From Leptidea sinapis (taxonomy: Eukaryota > Arthropoda > Insecta > Lepidoptera > Pieridae), in assembly GCF_905404315.1 (NCBI RefSeq), contig NC_066265.1, positions 30,094,501-30,158,500 of the forward strand: a stretch of 64,000 nucleotides of DNA, written 5' to 3'. A program made the position numbers and the translations under genes. The first letter of the stretch is position 1; the number at the start of each line of letters is the position of its first letter. This document shows positions 34,016 to 44,999 of this stretch, piece after piece. Under the pieces are notes generated by a model that worked only from the letters and a program-made list of their open reading frames with translations, was not told where the DNA came from and searched no databases.

Positions 34016-36412
34016 CAGGGTGTCCCGTAATCAGTGGACCAACGGGATACCCGTGATAGGGGTGGTCATCATCTATCGAAAACACCAAATTTTTCTGTTC
34101 TAGGGCCAGTAGTTCAAAAGATATGATTTTTTAAGCATTATTTTGAAAATTCTACCCTTATCAACACAAAAGTTGAAAAAAAATATTTTTTATTTTTATT
34201 TTGCCCTGTTTCTTAACTTAAGGTGGCTGAGGAAACATGTGTCTTCACAATTAAATCCATTTTTGTGAATAAATATTGCCAAATTGAAAATTAAAAACCA
34301 AAACATGCGCAAATATCAAATAACTAAATTTGGAACGTGATGTTTGAAGCAAGCTAGTGCAAAAAAAATGTATGACAGCCTTGCGGACCATTATTTAAAA
34401 AACATCTGCAGTTCATACTGATTCCAAAAAGGTATAACAATATTACATTTTACAAAAAAAATAACTTAATAACCAATTTTAGACTCCAATTGCGAGAAAC
34501 ATTTAAGCGCTATCTATTCTGAGAATTATTTTGTTATCGAGAGAGAGATAACACAATATGCTATCTCTTTCTCGCTCAGGTACCTTTTTCGTTTACGGGG
34601 TCCTATTGGCCGACGCCTATGATCCCCACACCCTAATTTTTCAAATTATTCTTAGTTTCATCAGAGACTTGCTCATAGCTCGTAGCTGCACACGTGTTTT
34701 TTACTTCGCTACCATTACGACTCTTTTTTTTGGTGACTGACGCTTGAATTGGACCTTGTTTGTCTTTGTGATTTGGATACTGTTTGCCCGGATTTTATAA
34801 AATGCCTAATACCTATACTCCTCGTGAATATGCTGAGATGTATTTTATTTACGGTCTGTGTAATGCAAACGCTCGGCAAGCAGCCCGTACGTATCGTGAG
34901 CGCTATCCTAATCGCGACCGCTATCCGGATCATCGAATTTTTCTCCGTGTAAATAACGCGTATTTAGAAGGCAGAATTCCCGGAGCTGCAAACAACGTGG
35001 GAAGACCTAGAAGAGTCGATGAACTTCAAATACTGGCCGAAGTGACAGAAGAACCTTCTACGAGTGTTCGTCGTATTTCAAGACGTACTGGTATAGCAAA
35101 AACAACAGTACATCGCATTTTAAAAAGAAACAGTTTATACCCTTATCATATTCAACGAGTGCAGGCACTATTACCTGCTGATTATCAACGGAGGATAGAT
35201 TTTTGTGCAGAGATGCTTCGCCGATGCCGACAAGATCCACTATTTTTCAATTCAATATTATGGAGCGATGAATCGTGTTTTAAAAGAGTTGGAGTGTTTA
35301 ACATTCATAATTTACATGAATGGGCTGTTGTGAATCCACGTATTGTACGAGAAGATAGATTCCAGCACCAGTTTGGAGTCAATTTGTGGGCTGGAATCTT
35401 AGATGGTAAACTTATTGGTCCATTTGAGCTCCCACCGAGGCTTAATGGTGCTCGGTACTTGCAATTTTTAAGAAATGACTTAAGTAATTTATTAGCAAAT
35501 GTACCACAGGAGGTATGTGAGAGGATGTGGTTACAGCATGATGGCGCACCCGCTCATTATTGCAGACAAGTGAGGGAATATTTAAACGAGTCTTACCCAA
35601 GTAGGTGGATTGGACGAGGAGGTACAATCCCATGGCCAGCTCGATCACCTGATCTTAATCCATTGGATTATTTTTTATGGGGATATTTTAAAGAATCCGT
35701 ATATGAAACCGTTAACGATAACGAAAGACAGCTAAGACAAAAACTGAATGTGGTGAGTGAAAAAGTCAAAAATAATGAAAGGGCGTTAAAAAGTTTAAAA
35801 AGAAATTTTATAAGAAGATGCCGGCTATGCCTTAGAGTAAGAGGAAGACATTTCGAACATTTATTATAAGAAATAAATAAAAAAATTCTAACTATTTACT
35901 TTTGTTTTATTGTAAATTCCGCCAAGAAATTGCTATCTAATGTTGATTTAAAATAATTATTGTCTTTTATTGTTTCACAATAATGATTAATTATACCTTT
36001 TTGGAATCAGTATGAACTGCAGATGTTTTTTAAATAATGGTCCGCAAGGCTGTCATACATTTTTTTTGCACTAGCTTGCTTCAAACATCACGTTGCAAAT
36101 TTAGTTATTTGATATTTGCGCATGTTTTGGTTTTTAATTTTTAATTTGGCAATATTTATTCACAAAAATGGATTTAATTGTGAAGACACATGTTTCCTCA
36201 GCCACCTTAAGTTAAGAAACAGGGCAAAATAAAAATAAAAAATATTTTTTTTCAACTTTTGTGTTGATAAGGGTAGAATTTTCAAAATAATGCTTAAAAA
36301 ATCATATCTTTTGAACTACTGGCCCTAGAACAGTAAAATTTGGTGTTTTCGAGAGATGATGACCACCCCTATCACGGGTATCCCGTTGGTCCACTGATTA
36401 CGGGACACCCTG
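34016..36412 (+). mobile_element. Intact IS630/Tc1/mariner-type transposon with 422-bp inverted repeats
   Basis: The element begins CAGGGTGTCCCG and ends with its complement. Both sides are flanked by TA (34014-34015 and 36413-36414), the target duplication of this superfamily. The left arm 34016-34437 and right arm 35991-36412 are inverted copies of identical length (422 bases). My base-by-base comparison found four differences. A full transposase frame lies between them. Equal arm lengths, near identity and an unbroken gene indicate a recent and possibly active insertion. Most mariner and Tc1 elements have arms of only 20-50 bases, so these are unusually long. Confidence 0.93.
34802..35869 (+). 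CDS. DD41D mariner-type transposase
   Basis: Transposase of the transposon that encloses it, 355 residues from the ATG at 34802. The upstream in-frame TTG at 34784 is not a likely eukaryotic start. The N-terminus (YTPREYAEMYFIYGLC and following) is a paired-like helical DNA-binding region of the DUF4817 kind. A GRP linker follows near residue 67, then a helix-turn-helix with TSVRRISRRTGIAKTTVHRIL (first 20 residues about 86-105). The DDE/D catalytic triad is visible: D156 in WSDES, D247 in QHDGAPAH and D289 in NPLDYFLWG. There are 41 residues between the second and third aspartates, which places it in a DD41D group rather than classical DD34D mariner or DD34E Tc1. No frameshift or stop is seen. 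The C-terminus is basic (KRNFIRRCRLCLRVRGR). It cuts and pastes the element at TA sites. Confidence 0.92.
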   Translation: MPNTYTPREYAEMYFIYGLCNANARQAARTYRERYPNRDRYPDHRIFLRVNNAYLEGRIPGAANNVGRPRRVDELQILAEVTEEPSTSVRRISRRTGIAKTTVHRILKRNSLYPYHIQRVQALLPADYQRRIDFCAEMLRRCRQDPLFFNSILWSDESCFKRVGVFNIHNLHEWAVVNPRIVREDRFQHQFGVNLWAGILDGKLIGPFELPPRLNGARYLQFLRNDLSNLLANVPQEVCERMWLQHDGAPAHYCRQVREYLNESYPSRWIGRGGTIPWPARSPDLNPLDYFLWGYFKESVYETVNDNERQLRQKLNVVSEKVKNNERALKSLKRNFIRRCRLCLRVRGRHFEHLL

Positions 36413-36919
36413 TATAGGAGGTCTTTGGTTAATTTTATTTTATTATTTTTTGGTACGTACTACTGCAACGCGGCTTGCTGTGGAATTTATAGAAAATGTC
36501 AAAATAATATTAGTGTGATATTTATTTATTTAAACACATCTATACATATGTATGTACTCATGTTGGTAACTCGATGCCTGCAATACATAAGTATGTGTAA
36601 CTGTTTATTTGTAACGCATAGGCGTTATTATTTATATATTTATTAACCATTATTTCTTCTAAATACTGCAGCCGGCCGTAATATAAGTACCACAGATTCA
36701 ATCCAGGGTCATGCTTACCAATGGACGAGGATGAGACTTGTTAGTAAGTCATTATTTTCGTGTAATTTCCGATTAATACGAAACTTTTGCATTCCACTAC
36801 ATGAAGTAAACTGTTCTCCATAGGAAACTCTTTAAGATTTCAGTGTAATATTTGGCTGTGGGAAGTTTACCAAGAGTAAAATTATTTCGATATATTTTTT
36901 TGGTTCTAATCGTAATTTT

Positions 36920-37130
36920 ATTATAGTATTACGTTATGTTTTTAAAGTGATAACCCTCAGTTCTAGGATTAATACCTACACAAATAAAATTTGAAAAACA
37001 AAAATTTATGAACGAGGCGGTACTCGAACGGTTAGCTCAGTTGGTTAGAGCACCAGCACGGAATGCCGGAGGTCGTGTGTTCGAATCCCGCATCGTTCAT
37101 AAAATTTTGTTTTTCAAATTTTATTTGTGG
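36920..37130 (+). repeat. tRNA-bearing composite repeat, copy 2
   Basis: Module M (GTTTTTAAAGTGATAACCCT, CTAGGATTAATACC) is followed by ACAAATAAAATTTGAAAAAC, a forward tRNA-like sequence and TTTTCAAATTTTATTTGTGG. Modules N and P are absent. Confidence 0.7.
37026..37099 (+). tRNA. tRNA-like sequence inside composite repeat, copy 2
   Basis: 74 bases with the same cloverleaf as the 11.9-kb copy: acceptor GAACGGT/ATCGTTC, anticodon stem CCAGC/GCCGG with one mismatch, loop ACGGAAT. The T stem is damaged (GTGTG against CCCGC). Repeat-borne, probably not functional. Confidence 0.3.
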
Positions 37131-37884
37131 TTATTATATTACTTTTATGATCACTTATTATCTAGGCTGTATTTAAGTTTGTGTAAGTAATTTTAAATGT
37201 TAAATATATTATATATAAACACGTATTATTTATTGCGATGCACAACAATTTATTAATGTATAAGTACTATACACCGATAATGTATATATATACTTTTAGC
37301 TACGAACAGTTTGAATCGTAGTATCAATGCATGTGGTGTTTGACTATAATTATTTATACGATGCGTAATTATTATGTAAACTTTTGTTGTTTTTTATAAG
37401 TTTTAATTTAACAGCCGCTGGTAGACCTTATTCCAAATAAGTTAATAAATAAAAGATAGAGATAATTACACAATTATAGTGTAAGTATAGTTTCCCATCA
37501 TCTAGTAAATAACCCGACTTCCAAATTCAATGGTGATGCACCGATTTAAGCTATGGTTTTAGAAACACGTAAATCAAAATTAAGGTGAGCCTGATTGCGT
37601 TGAAGTCTTTTGTATAAACTGAAGCGTTATTGATAGTGCCTCCGATACAGCTTCTCATATTATAATTAAGGACGCCCCCACTGTTATAAATATGTTTGGC
37701 TTCTTGTTTTCCACCATATTGTTTCTTCTTTTGTGGCTTCTTTAGAGAGACGAAATACTAAATAGGTAATTGAGCGGAATGTTAAAGATATTTTATTGTT
37801 ATTTAATTAGACTTTAAGTATTATTTACTGGACATCTTTGATTAGTTAGTTAGGACCCCAGAGTCAGTCAAAGCTTCTATATTA

Positions 37885-37906
37885 TATTAGTAAGTAAGTA
37901 AGTAAG
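37885..37906 (+). repeat. AAGT microsatellite
   Basis: Five or so AGTA/AAGT units. The region 37.14-38.24 kb otherwise shows no gene. Confidence 0.6.
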
Positions 37907-38247
37907 TATATCTTTATTAGTGTGTCGATTCTGTTAGTTGAAAATTGACAAAAGGTTTTAAATATTTAGATTGTGCCTAATCTTACTAAATAGTTTAATT
38001 CAAATCAATTGATCATTATTAAAGTACATAATTACTACACCACAGCTAATAAAATCAACAAAATGGCTTAAAATCCGTTGAACGCTCTTCTCTGTGAGAT
38101 TCTGTGAACTTAAAATGGAAGTCAATCAAATTGTATTTCACTGATATATTTATTATTTAGCCGTTATCACTTATTCGGAGGGCTATAGAGCTATAAATTT
38201 ATGGATTTCGAAAAGGCTCTGGAGAATTGTGATTCCTTTAGAAATCT

Positions 38248-38559
38248 TTTTTTTATAAAAATAAGAGACGAGACGAGCAAGACGTTCATATGATGGTAAT
38301 TGATACGCCTTGTTCATTACAATTCAGTGCCGCTCAGGATTCTTGAAAAACCCTAAAATTCTGAGCGGCACTACAATTGCGCTCGTCACCTTGAGACATA
38401 AGATGTTAAGTCTCAATTGCCCAGTAATTTCACTAGCTACGGCGCCCTTCAGACCGAAACACATTAAAGTTTACACATTAATGCTTCACGTCAGAAACAG
38501 GCGCCGTTGTTGTACCCATAAACTAGCCGGCATCCTGTGCAAAGGAGCCTCCCACTGGT
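38248..38559 (-). mobile_element. Family A short element, copy 8 (minus)
   Basis: Full-length copy in reverse orientation, from CCACTGGT at 38559 back to an A-run represented by T's near 38248. It is one of only two minus-oriented copies. Confidence 0.75.
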
Positions 38560-38704
38560 GATGTGATGTCACTTCTAACACTGGGTAACAATCCACTGTC
38601 CGATAGCTAAGTGGAGCTGAATTTTAAATTCGCGAGACAAAGTCACAGGGTAACAGCTAGCGAGTTAATAAATCACTTGGCACACATATTACTGTAATGT
38701 ATAG

Positions 38705-38770
38705 AAAGTGTACAGAGTAGTGTATATGTAAGGTGTGTGTGTATGTGTAAGGTGTGTGTGTATGTGTGGA
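38705..38770 (+). repeat. GT-rich tandem repeat
   Basis: Two adjacent copies of GTAAGGTGTGTGTGTATGT followed by GTGGAGG. A short tandem duplication in a GT microsatellite. Confidence 0.7.
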
Positions 38771-38916
38771 GGTCAGTCGCTTTCACTACGAGAGGCATGC
38801 TGTGAACGCTGATTTATTATAATAGCAATAACATATACTATGTACTATCTACTACAACACCTCTACTATTAACTTTTATAGCGGCCTTAAAAGAGAATTA
38901 CAGTAGGTGTAATTTT

Positions 38917-40003
38917 ACCAGTGGGAGGCTCCTTTGCACCGGATGCCAGTTAGATTATGGGTACCACAACGGCGCCGTGAAGCATTAATGTGCAAACATT
39001 ACTGTATTTCGGTCTGAAGGTCGCTGTAACTAGTTAAATTACTGGGCAAATGACACTTTACCGCAACCTAACTTTTAAATGCTGCTCAGAATTTTTGGGT
39101 TTTTCAATAATCCTGAGCGGCACTGGAGGTCGTCTCGCAAAATCGACAACGATACATTCGGAACGATACGATAATACTCCGAATATATCGCAACTACCCT
39201 ATTCTAACAATTGTTAGAATTCCTTATCGTTTATCGTTACCATAGACTAATATTTTGATTTTTTACGATGTTAGTGTAAATGAAATATGTTCAAAGCTAG
39301 ACATTATCTGTGCTATGTCGCTGTTAAGTGTCAAAAGTCAAAATATAGTTTAGGCCCTAAGGACCATGCCAGACTCTGCACCACCAATTTGGTATCATTT
39401 ACACATAATGTAAATGTTAAAAAAACATTTAATGAATATAATATGACCATTTAAAATTGCATAAATAATACAAAACTTGAGGATAATAAAATGTAAAAAA
39501 AGTTACTTAACCCTTCTCGTCGACTTCCTATTTCTTAGGCGGCCATTTGCATTATTTCTACGCATAAACCATCAACAAAATGACTTAGCAGTAAAAAAAT
39601 CCTGTTGAATAGTATATCACATATAATTATTTCAATAATATTTATTAAGTATGTATATTGTATGGCATATATATCTATACAACTTGAAACGATAATAGCA
39701 TCGACAGCCTAGGTGTCGTTGAGATTATCGTAAAAGTGACGTTTGATTATTTGTGAAATTCGAATATTCGTCTCTGACATTTTCAACTAAGAGTAGGGTT
39801 AGGACCGATAATATCGAATAATGTTTCTTTCGTTCAATCATCGTTTCGACATTGATTACGATGTAACTAATAGTAGGATTCGACACGACTAATGCCACGA
39901 TTTATCGAATATCGATTTAAGGAGTAGGCCTCCTGCATTGTCAGGACGTATCTATTGCCATCAGCCCAACGTCCTGCTCGTCTCATCCTCAAATACAATA
40001 AAA
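38917..40003 (+). mobile_element. Family A short element, copy 9, split by a nested insertion
   Basis: The left part 38917-39125 runs from ACCAGTGGGAGG to GAGCGGCACTG. The right part 39933-40003 resumes with CTGCATTGTCAGGACG through GTCCTGCTCGTCTCATCC. The two halves together match one unbroken copy, so the 807 bases between them inserted later. Confidence 0.75.
39126..39932. mobile_element. 807-bp insertion nested in a family A copy
   Basis: The insertion runs from GAGGTCGTCTCGC to GTAGGCCTC. Its short ends GAGG-C and G-CCTC are inverted, and the trinucleotide CTG lies at both edges (39123-39125 and 39933-39935) as a possible 3-bp target duplication. The interior is AT-rich, with repeated ATCGT/ACGAT boxes and TATCGAAT motifs near both ends. 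There is no long reading frame and the family is unknown to me. Confidence 0.6.
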
Positions 40004-40579
40004 AGTAATAATTATAAATTGCACGGTGATGTTTCTATAATATTCAATTTCCAATTTATTGATAGGGTATTTGTTAAGAAGACATATATTTTAAAAAGTG
40101 CTTCAATTCGATCATCATGATAAACAACTTAAAAAAAAATATACAGACAGTCAGTACAATTGTGATAAAAATGCTTTTAAATTTTTGTATTTACTCGTAT
40201 TAATAACGTGAAATGGCGGTGACGTCAGCAAAAACGCTGATAATGTAATCATAAAAAAATTTTTTTTTTTTTTTTGCGCAATATTCTTTCCGAACGCCTA
40301 TTTATTACTAAAAATATACTTAATAAAGTCTTTGTTATTGATTCATTATATTAATTTGTTTTTTCTGCCCCAGATCAGGTAAAAGTGAGTGATTTTTCTG
40401 TAGTTTATGCGCATATCTCGCACGTACAGCGTATGCAAAATCAAATTATTGATTGAAAATCGTTACTGTGAATAGCTCTTTGCGTGGTAACACTTTCAGG
40501 TAATTGTACCGACAGACAGAGAGTAAAAAGATTTTTTTTAAATTATGATAAACTTTAATATTAGACTTGAAATGTTGTA

Positions 40580-40700
40580 AATCCCACTCTTTAGAGTTAA
40601 TTCCGCTCAATTACATAAAATCTCTTGGACGCGTATTTCGCCTGTACACGAGGCATCGTTAGGAGCTGTTGACTCGCGAAACTCTGGAACGATATTTAAT
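40580..40700. mobile_element. Family E short element, diverged partial copy
   Basis: It contains TTTAGAGTTAATTCCGCTCA followed by TTTCGCCTGTACACGAGGC, in the same order as the copy at 21352. No right arm is seen. It directly precedes a family A element at 40707. Confidence 0.45.
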
Positions 40701-40706
40701 TGTGTT

Positions 40707-40960
40707 ACCGGTGGGAGGCTCCTTTGCATCGGATGCCGGCTAGATTATGGGTACCACAATGCCGCCTATTTCTGCCGTGAAGCAGTAATGTGTAAGCATT
40801 ACTGTGTTTCGGTCTGAAGGGCGCCGTTGTAGTGCTGCTCAGAATTTTTAAGTTTTTCAATAGTCCTGAGCGGCACTGCTTTGTTATGGGCAAGGGCGTA
40901 TCAAATTCCATCACCTGAACGTCCTGCTCGTATCATCCATTATTTTCATTAAAAAAAAAC
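40707..40960 (+). mobile_element. Family A short element, copy 10 (internally deleted)
   Basis: Starts ACCGGTGGGAGGCTCC and ends GTCCTGCTCGTATCATCC plus an A-run. The segment between GGGCGCCGT and AGTGCTGCTCAG is missing, removing the third stem. Confidence 0.75.
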
Positions 40961-42457
40961 AACTTGTTTTTGTGCTACTCAACGGAATCATCTCTATAGT
41001 AAAGACCAACATTAATTAGTTTTATTCATTACCTAACGTTATTAGACACGAACTGGTTTATAAACACACAGACGACTTCGCGGACACAGTTAGTCTTCAA
41101 TAACCTTCGATATATTTGGTATTGAATAACTAAACCAGATCTAGCCAGCGTTCTCAGTAAACATCACTAATCAGTCTAATCACATTCAGAGAACTGTTAA
41201 TTACTGTACAAGGCAAGTCTTAAGACCATATAACGCACATTTTAAGGCCATGAAAGGAAATGAACCAAACTTAATTCTTATTCCACTAATATATTGTAAA
41301 ATCTGTTAAACAACCAACATCGGATATCAGTTTTTTTAAGTTGTGCGTCAGAAAAAATTCGGTTATTGACCTATACTCTGTCCCTGTCTTTCGCGTACAA
41401 TTCGTTTTCCGTCTCGCTTACACCGAGACGGATACAAGCACATATTTTGTAATCTACGAGTTGTGCAAAACCAACTTAACTTATAATATTTTATTTGAAG
41501 GTAAGCTACTAAATGCCATCTATATGTATTGTAATAAAGTAAAAACTATATATTTGTATTTAAATAATACTTGCTGTGTCTTCTATAAACATTAACGAAT
41601 CCAAAAAAGTACTTTTTATAGAAATTTTGACTGCCTGTATATATATTCAATCAGAATGCAAAAACTACAGAATAAATTTAATAGGCTATTCTTAAATTTT
41701 TTATAATATAATGATCGTAAAAATTCGAATATCAACTAGTATTATTATTTCTTCAAAACAATTCCACTTTATGTTAAGAAAAATTGTTTTAAATTTAAAT
41801 GATAAATAGTCGCGCCAAAAAGGGAGCCGCCATTATCGTGACGTCATAAGAACATAAGCAAATAAATGTCAAATGTGCAGTGATTATTATTGATTTTTCT
41901 AAAATTAGAAATGAATTTTCATAGTCCGTATCGTTGGTGTGTTGCAAAATTCAAATTGTTTCTGCTATAGTGACGTCACAAAATGGTGGTCGGCGTTTAC
42001 GGTCACGTGACAGACAGATGATAAAACTGTGATTTTAATTTTGAAAATATAAATAATTCTCAAGTTTTTATAATAAATAAGTATTGAATTCGTATTTCTA
42101 ATGGGAAAAACAGTATAAATAATATACTTTCATAATTTAATTTTGATAGATGAATCCTATTGAAAATTTTGTACGAAAATTTACAAGAGACCGGATATAG
42201 GTAACATATGCTCAAGCAACGACGTCGCGGGAACTAGCAAGATCAATGTTCAAATTTCGTAAAATTTACATCAAAAATCGCCATCAGTAGATGCGTACAT
42301 CTGTAAGTCATGAGTAAATGACATTATTACTACCAAACAAGTATTGAATATACCCAGTATTGAAGGTACAGTCAACAGCTAACATTTACGGTTCAGTAGG
42401 AGCGAGTATCGACCTCACCGGGTTACCTTGCGGTGGTCAGTGTGCTCTGTGTAATTA

Positions 42458-42474
42458 CACACACACACACACAG
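42458..42474 (+). repeat. AC microsatellite
   Basis: ACACACACACACACAC run in otherwise unique DNA. Confidence 0.7.
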
Positions 42475-42594
42475 GCACGGAACAGGCTGCGGAATGTTGG
42501 CCGTTCGCCACTAGACGCAGGCGGTACACAATCTTGTATTTACAAGCACCTATAAACTAGTGCATCATATTTAGATATAATTATAACAAAATCA

Positions 42595-42905
42595 ATAGTG
42601 TTAAGATTTGTATGTTTTTAAAGTGATAACCCTCACTTCTAGCATTAATACATAAATAAAATTTGAAAACAAAATTTTATGAACGATGCGGGACTCGAAC
42701 CCACGACCTCTCGCGTTCCGTGCGAGTGCTCTGCCAACTGAGCTAACCGTTCGAGTGACGTATCGTCGTAAAATCGTGTTTGCTTTGTTCAACTCTCAGG
42801 TTGTGGCTTTATCTACAGGATCTACTTTACAGAACGGAACGCGAGAGGACGTGGGTTCGAGTCCCGAGACGTTCACAAAATTTTGTTTTCAAATTTTATT
42901 TGAGT
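42595..42905 (-). repeat. tRNA-bearing composite repeat, copy 3
   Basis: Plus-strand order: module M (GTGATAACCCTCACTTCTAG), AAATAAAATTTGAAAACAAA, a reversed full tRNA-like sequence, module N (AACTCTCAGGTTGTGGCTTT, ATCTACAGGATCTACTTTAC), then the 3' half of a forward tRNA-like sequence (42833-42876). Two tRNA-like parts thus face each other across module N. Confidence 0.7.
42680..42752 (-). tRNA. tRNA-like sequence inside composite repeat, copy 3 (best fold)
   Basis: 73 bases on the minus strand with all stems paired: acceptor GAACGGT/ATCGTTC, D arm GCTC/GAGC, anticodon stem CTCGC/GCGAG, T stem GTGGG/CCCGC. The anticodon loop is ACGGAAC, again with C at position 33 (GGA anticodon by position). 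It is the best candidate for a transcribed tRNA-like RNA in the window but sits in a dispersed repeat. Confidence 0.4.
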
Positions 42906-42974
42906 GTTAAGATTCTCGACAATCTCTTAATTTTCATTGGGTTCATTTGTGCTGTGAATTATTATATTAATTCA

Positions 42975-43125
42975 ATTCAATATTTTTATTCAAAATAGGA
43001 TTAAAAATCACTTACTAATTGTAAAAAACTACCACTCATTCGAAAAAGTATGCCCCAGACTTGAGAAGAGCGGGCGCAAAAAACTCAGCGGGCTTCTCTT
43101 TTTTTTAAATTCGTTACAATTTATA
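42975..43125 (+). mobile_element. LINE/SINE 3' end (AAAACTACCACTC family)
   Basis: It contains CAATATTTTTATTCAAAATA, AAAACTACCACTCATTCGAA and AGAAGAGCGGGCGCAAAAAA with CTCAGCGGGCTTCTC. Same family as 8990 and 33085. Confidence 0.55.
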
Positions 43126-43507
43126 TATTATTAAATAGCCTGAGGATGGTCACACGGTCACACAGGCTGAAAAATTAGAGGCTGCCCCGTTAATTAATGG
43201 TCGTAAATATGCATTTAGTTTTAGTATGCTCAAAAATAGAATAATTATAACTTATTAAACTTTTAATAAATTCTGTATTTTCTTAATTTCAACAGTACTT
43301 AATTAATGAAATTGTAACAATGTAGAAATCGTATTTGGGTGGGGAGCTATTATGAATAAAATTGTGAATTTAACGTATTTTTGACATCTTTTTTCTCTTT
43401 CTGTTTTTTTGTGTTTCTTTTAAGTGAAAAATATATGATATATCATACATAAATAAAGGGAAAGGGCTAATAATGAATAAAGAAACCGTTTACAAATCTC
43501 AATCAGT

Positions 43508-43513
43508 TTTATT
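43508..43513 (-). terminator. Candidate poly(A) signal of the Methuselah-like gene
   Basis: AATAAA on the minus strand, about 270 bases past the stop codon of exon 4. It is the nearest good match in a plausible 3' UTR. Others lie further downstream, so the choice is tentative. Confidence 0.4.
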
Positions 43514-43784
43514 TGAACAGCCAATCTCGAACGACAACACGTTCACTTTCGACGCCATGTCAATTTCACAAATATAAATTAACACATTCATACATATACA
43601 AACATATAACAATATATAACTAATCGTTAACATAACTTAGAGATACTTAAGGTACTATATGTATATATTTACAAAAGCCTCGTGTCGGGTTAAGACATTG
43701 TATACCGTATTGTATACCTTCACTAACTACGGAATCTTACAGTAGTATTCGTCGATAGTATATTAATACTGGGTTTCGCTGCGG

Positions 43785-44136
43785 TCAGCAGACGGTCTCC
43801 ATCGGGAGGCGTTGGTTCTGGGGGGCTGGCGTCGATTGGGCCGGCGCGGCAGTTGTGTGAGTCAGGGATTCTCCGCACGATGGAAGGTGGGAGGAGGAAT
43901 GCGCTTGAGCGTTGGGTGCCCTGGCGCACCAGGCCGCTGCCGCTCGCTTCAGAGCCGCCCAGGCGTGCGGCTGGCAGCCCACCACCAGGAAGATGAAGAC
44001 GCCCTGTAGCGCGTTGAGGAGGTCGGTGGCGTACCACACGTACTCCGGGCCACCGGCCGCCCATGACACCACGTCCGCTCCCCACGTTACACCCATCACC
44101 ACCACCAGCTTGGCGCAAACGCGACCCAGAGCCGCC
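43785..44136 (-). CDS. mthl: Methuselah-like GPCR, exon 4 (TM6-TM7, C-terminal tail)
   Basis: Last coding exon, from an AG acceptor (44138-44137, preceded by a pyrimidine-rich stretch) to a TGA stop at 43787-43785. It encodes residues 463-578. TM6 is about 468-488 (VCAKLVVVMGVTWGADVVSW) and TM7 about 495-515 (WYATDLLNALQGVFIFLVVG). The motif MGVTWG and the run LLNALQGVFIFLVV are characteristic of Methuselah and other class-B receptors. TM7 is followed by a 60-residue cytoplasmic tail rich in alanine, serine and proline. The four exons total 1737 bases, 579 codons with the stop, with consistent phases throughout. This supports the gene model without any frameshift. Confidence 0.9.
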
Positions 44137-44274
44137 CTGAAACAATCCCTGTCTATACACACCGCACTCGACGCAAAACGCAATCATTGCCTAGTTCGTT
44201 ACGCTCTCTTATGATCAAAAACAATCCTCTAAGATATACTATTATGAAAAGACTATAATTAAATAAGAGATTAC

Positions 44275-44598
44275 CTTTCTGATGTGGACTTGACCTCGTC
44301 CCGCCGCCATAAGCCGCAGGTGAGTTGTCTGGTGGTGGAGATGAAGAGCGCGAGGTTGACGAGCAGCAGCACGCCGACGGGGCCGAAGAAGTAGACGAGG
44401 ATCTCCATGTCGCCGTAGAACCAGCAACGCTGCACGGCGAAGCGCGGCCGCAGAAGGCCGGGCGCCGCGTCGGGCGGCAGACGGTCAAGTAGGGCTGCGG
44501 CACCCGCCACCAGGAGAGGCCCTCCCCAGGCGTACACCATGTACACCCGCAGACGGCACGCCTCCTGCCCCCGCTCCAGCGACGTGGGCCGAAAGTCA
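44275..44598 (-). CDS. mthl: Methuselah-like GPCR, exon 3 (TM4-TM5)
   Basis: A 324-base exon from an AG acceptor (44600-44599) to a GT donor (44274-44273). It encodes receptor residues 355-461, beginning DFRPTSLERG. TM4 is about 370-390 (VYMVYAWGGPLLVAG) and TM5 about 418-440 (EILVYFFGPVGVLLLVNL). The extracellular loop between them holds CWFYGD, where a conserved class-B receptor cysteine is expected. The third intracellular loop is STTRQLTCGLWRRDEVKS. The exon is GC-rich like exon 1. It is joined to exon 4 across a 138-base intron, the only short intron of the gene, and ends in phase 2 (AG completed by G of exon 4). Confidence 0.9.
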
Positions 44599-44733
44599 CT
44601 GCACATAACACGACCTTGTTAATACCAATAAGGCAGAGCGTTGTTTAATGTAGTCTCTCTTCTCTTATCGATGTGTTTCCGAATTTCGAATTCATATTAT
44701 GTAATGTAGGTCGGAGGATGCTTATGTCAAAGA

Positions 44734-44978
44734 GCGCCTATTTCTGCCGTGAAGCAGTAGTGTGTAAGCATTACTGTGAAGGGCGCCGTAGCTAGTGAAA
44801 TTATTGGGCAAATGAGACTTAACAACTTGAGTCTCAAGGTGACGAGCGCATTTGTAATGCCGCAGAATTTTTGTGTTTTTCAAGAAACCTGAGCGGTACT
44901 GCATTATGATGAGCAGGGCGTATCAATTACTATCAGCTGAACTTCCTGCTCGTATCGTGCCATATTTTCATAAAAAAG
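44734..44978 (+). mobile_element. Family A short element, copy 11 (in receptor intron 2)
   Basis: Starts at GCGCCTATTTCTGCCG like the 13.1- and 19.4-kb copies. It lies about 130 bases upstream of receptor exon 3, antisense to the gene. Ends with an A-run. Confidence 0.7.
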
Positions 44979-44999
44979 GGCATATGCCAAAGGGCGCGC

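Larger units (their letters stand above)
40211..41985. promoter_or_regulatory. Cluster of CRE palindromes near ATGGCGG-type motifs
   Basis: TGACGTCA occurs at 40220-40227, 41839-41846 and 41971-41978. Each has a close AATGGCGG/GCCGCCAT-like or AATGGTGG site. The sequence between (40960-41830) has no gene that I can see. Regulatory meaning is inferred only from the motifs. Confidence 0.25.

Noticed and set aside
34749..35240. Additional short frames inside the transposase
   Set aside because: Overlap the intact transposase in other frames and show no motifs.
38310..38561. Recurring 70-83-codon frames ending in NLAGILCKGASHW
   Set aside because: The same peptide appears wherever a family A element is read backwards (3652, 4598, 27815, 38310, 40705). 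It reflects the repeat, with frame breaks in other copies, not a gene family.
42360..42560. 66-codon plus-strand frame with an AC repeat inside
   Set aside because: Contains a TH repeat from the microsatellite, with no homology or splice context.
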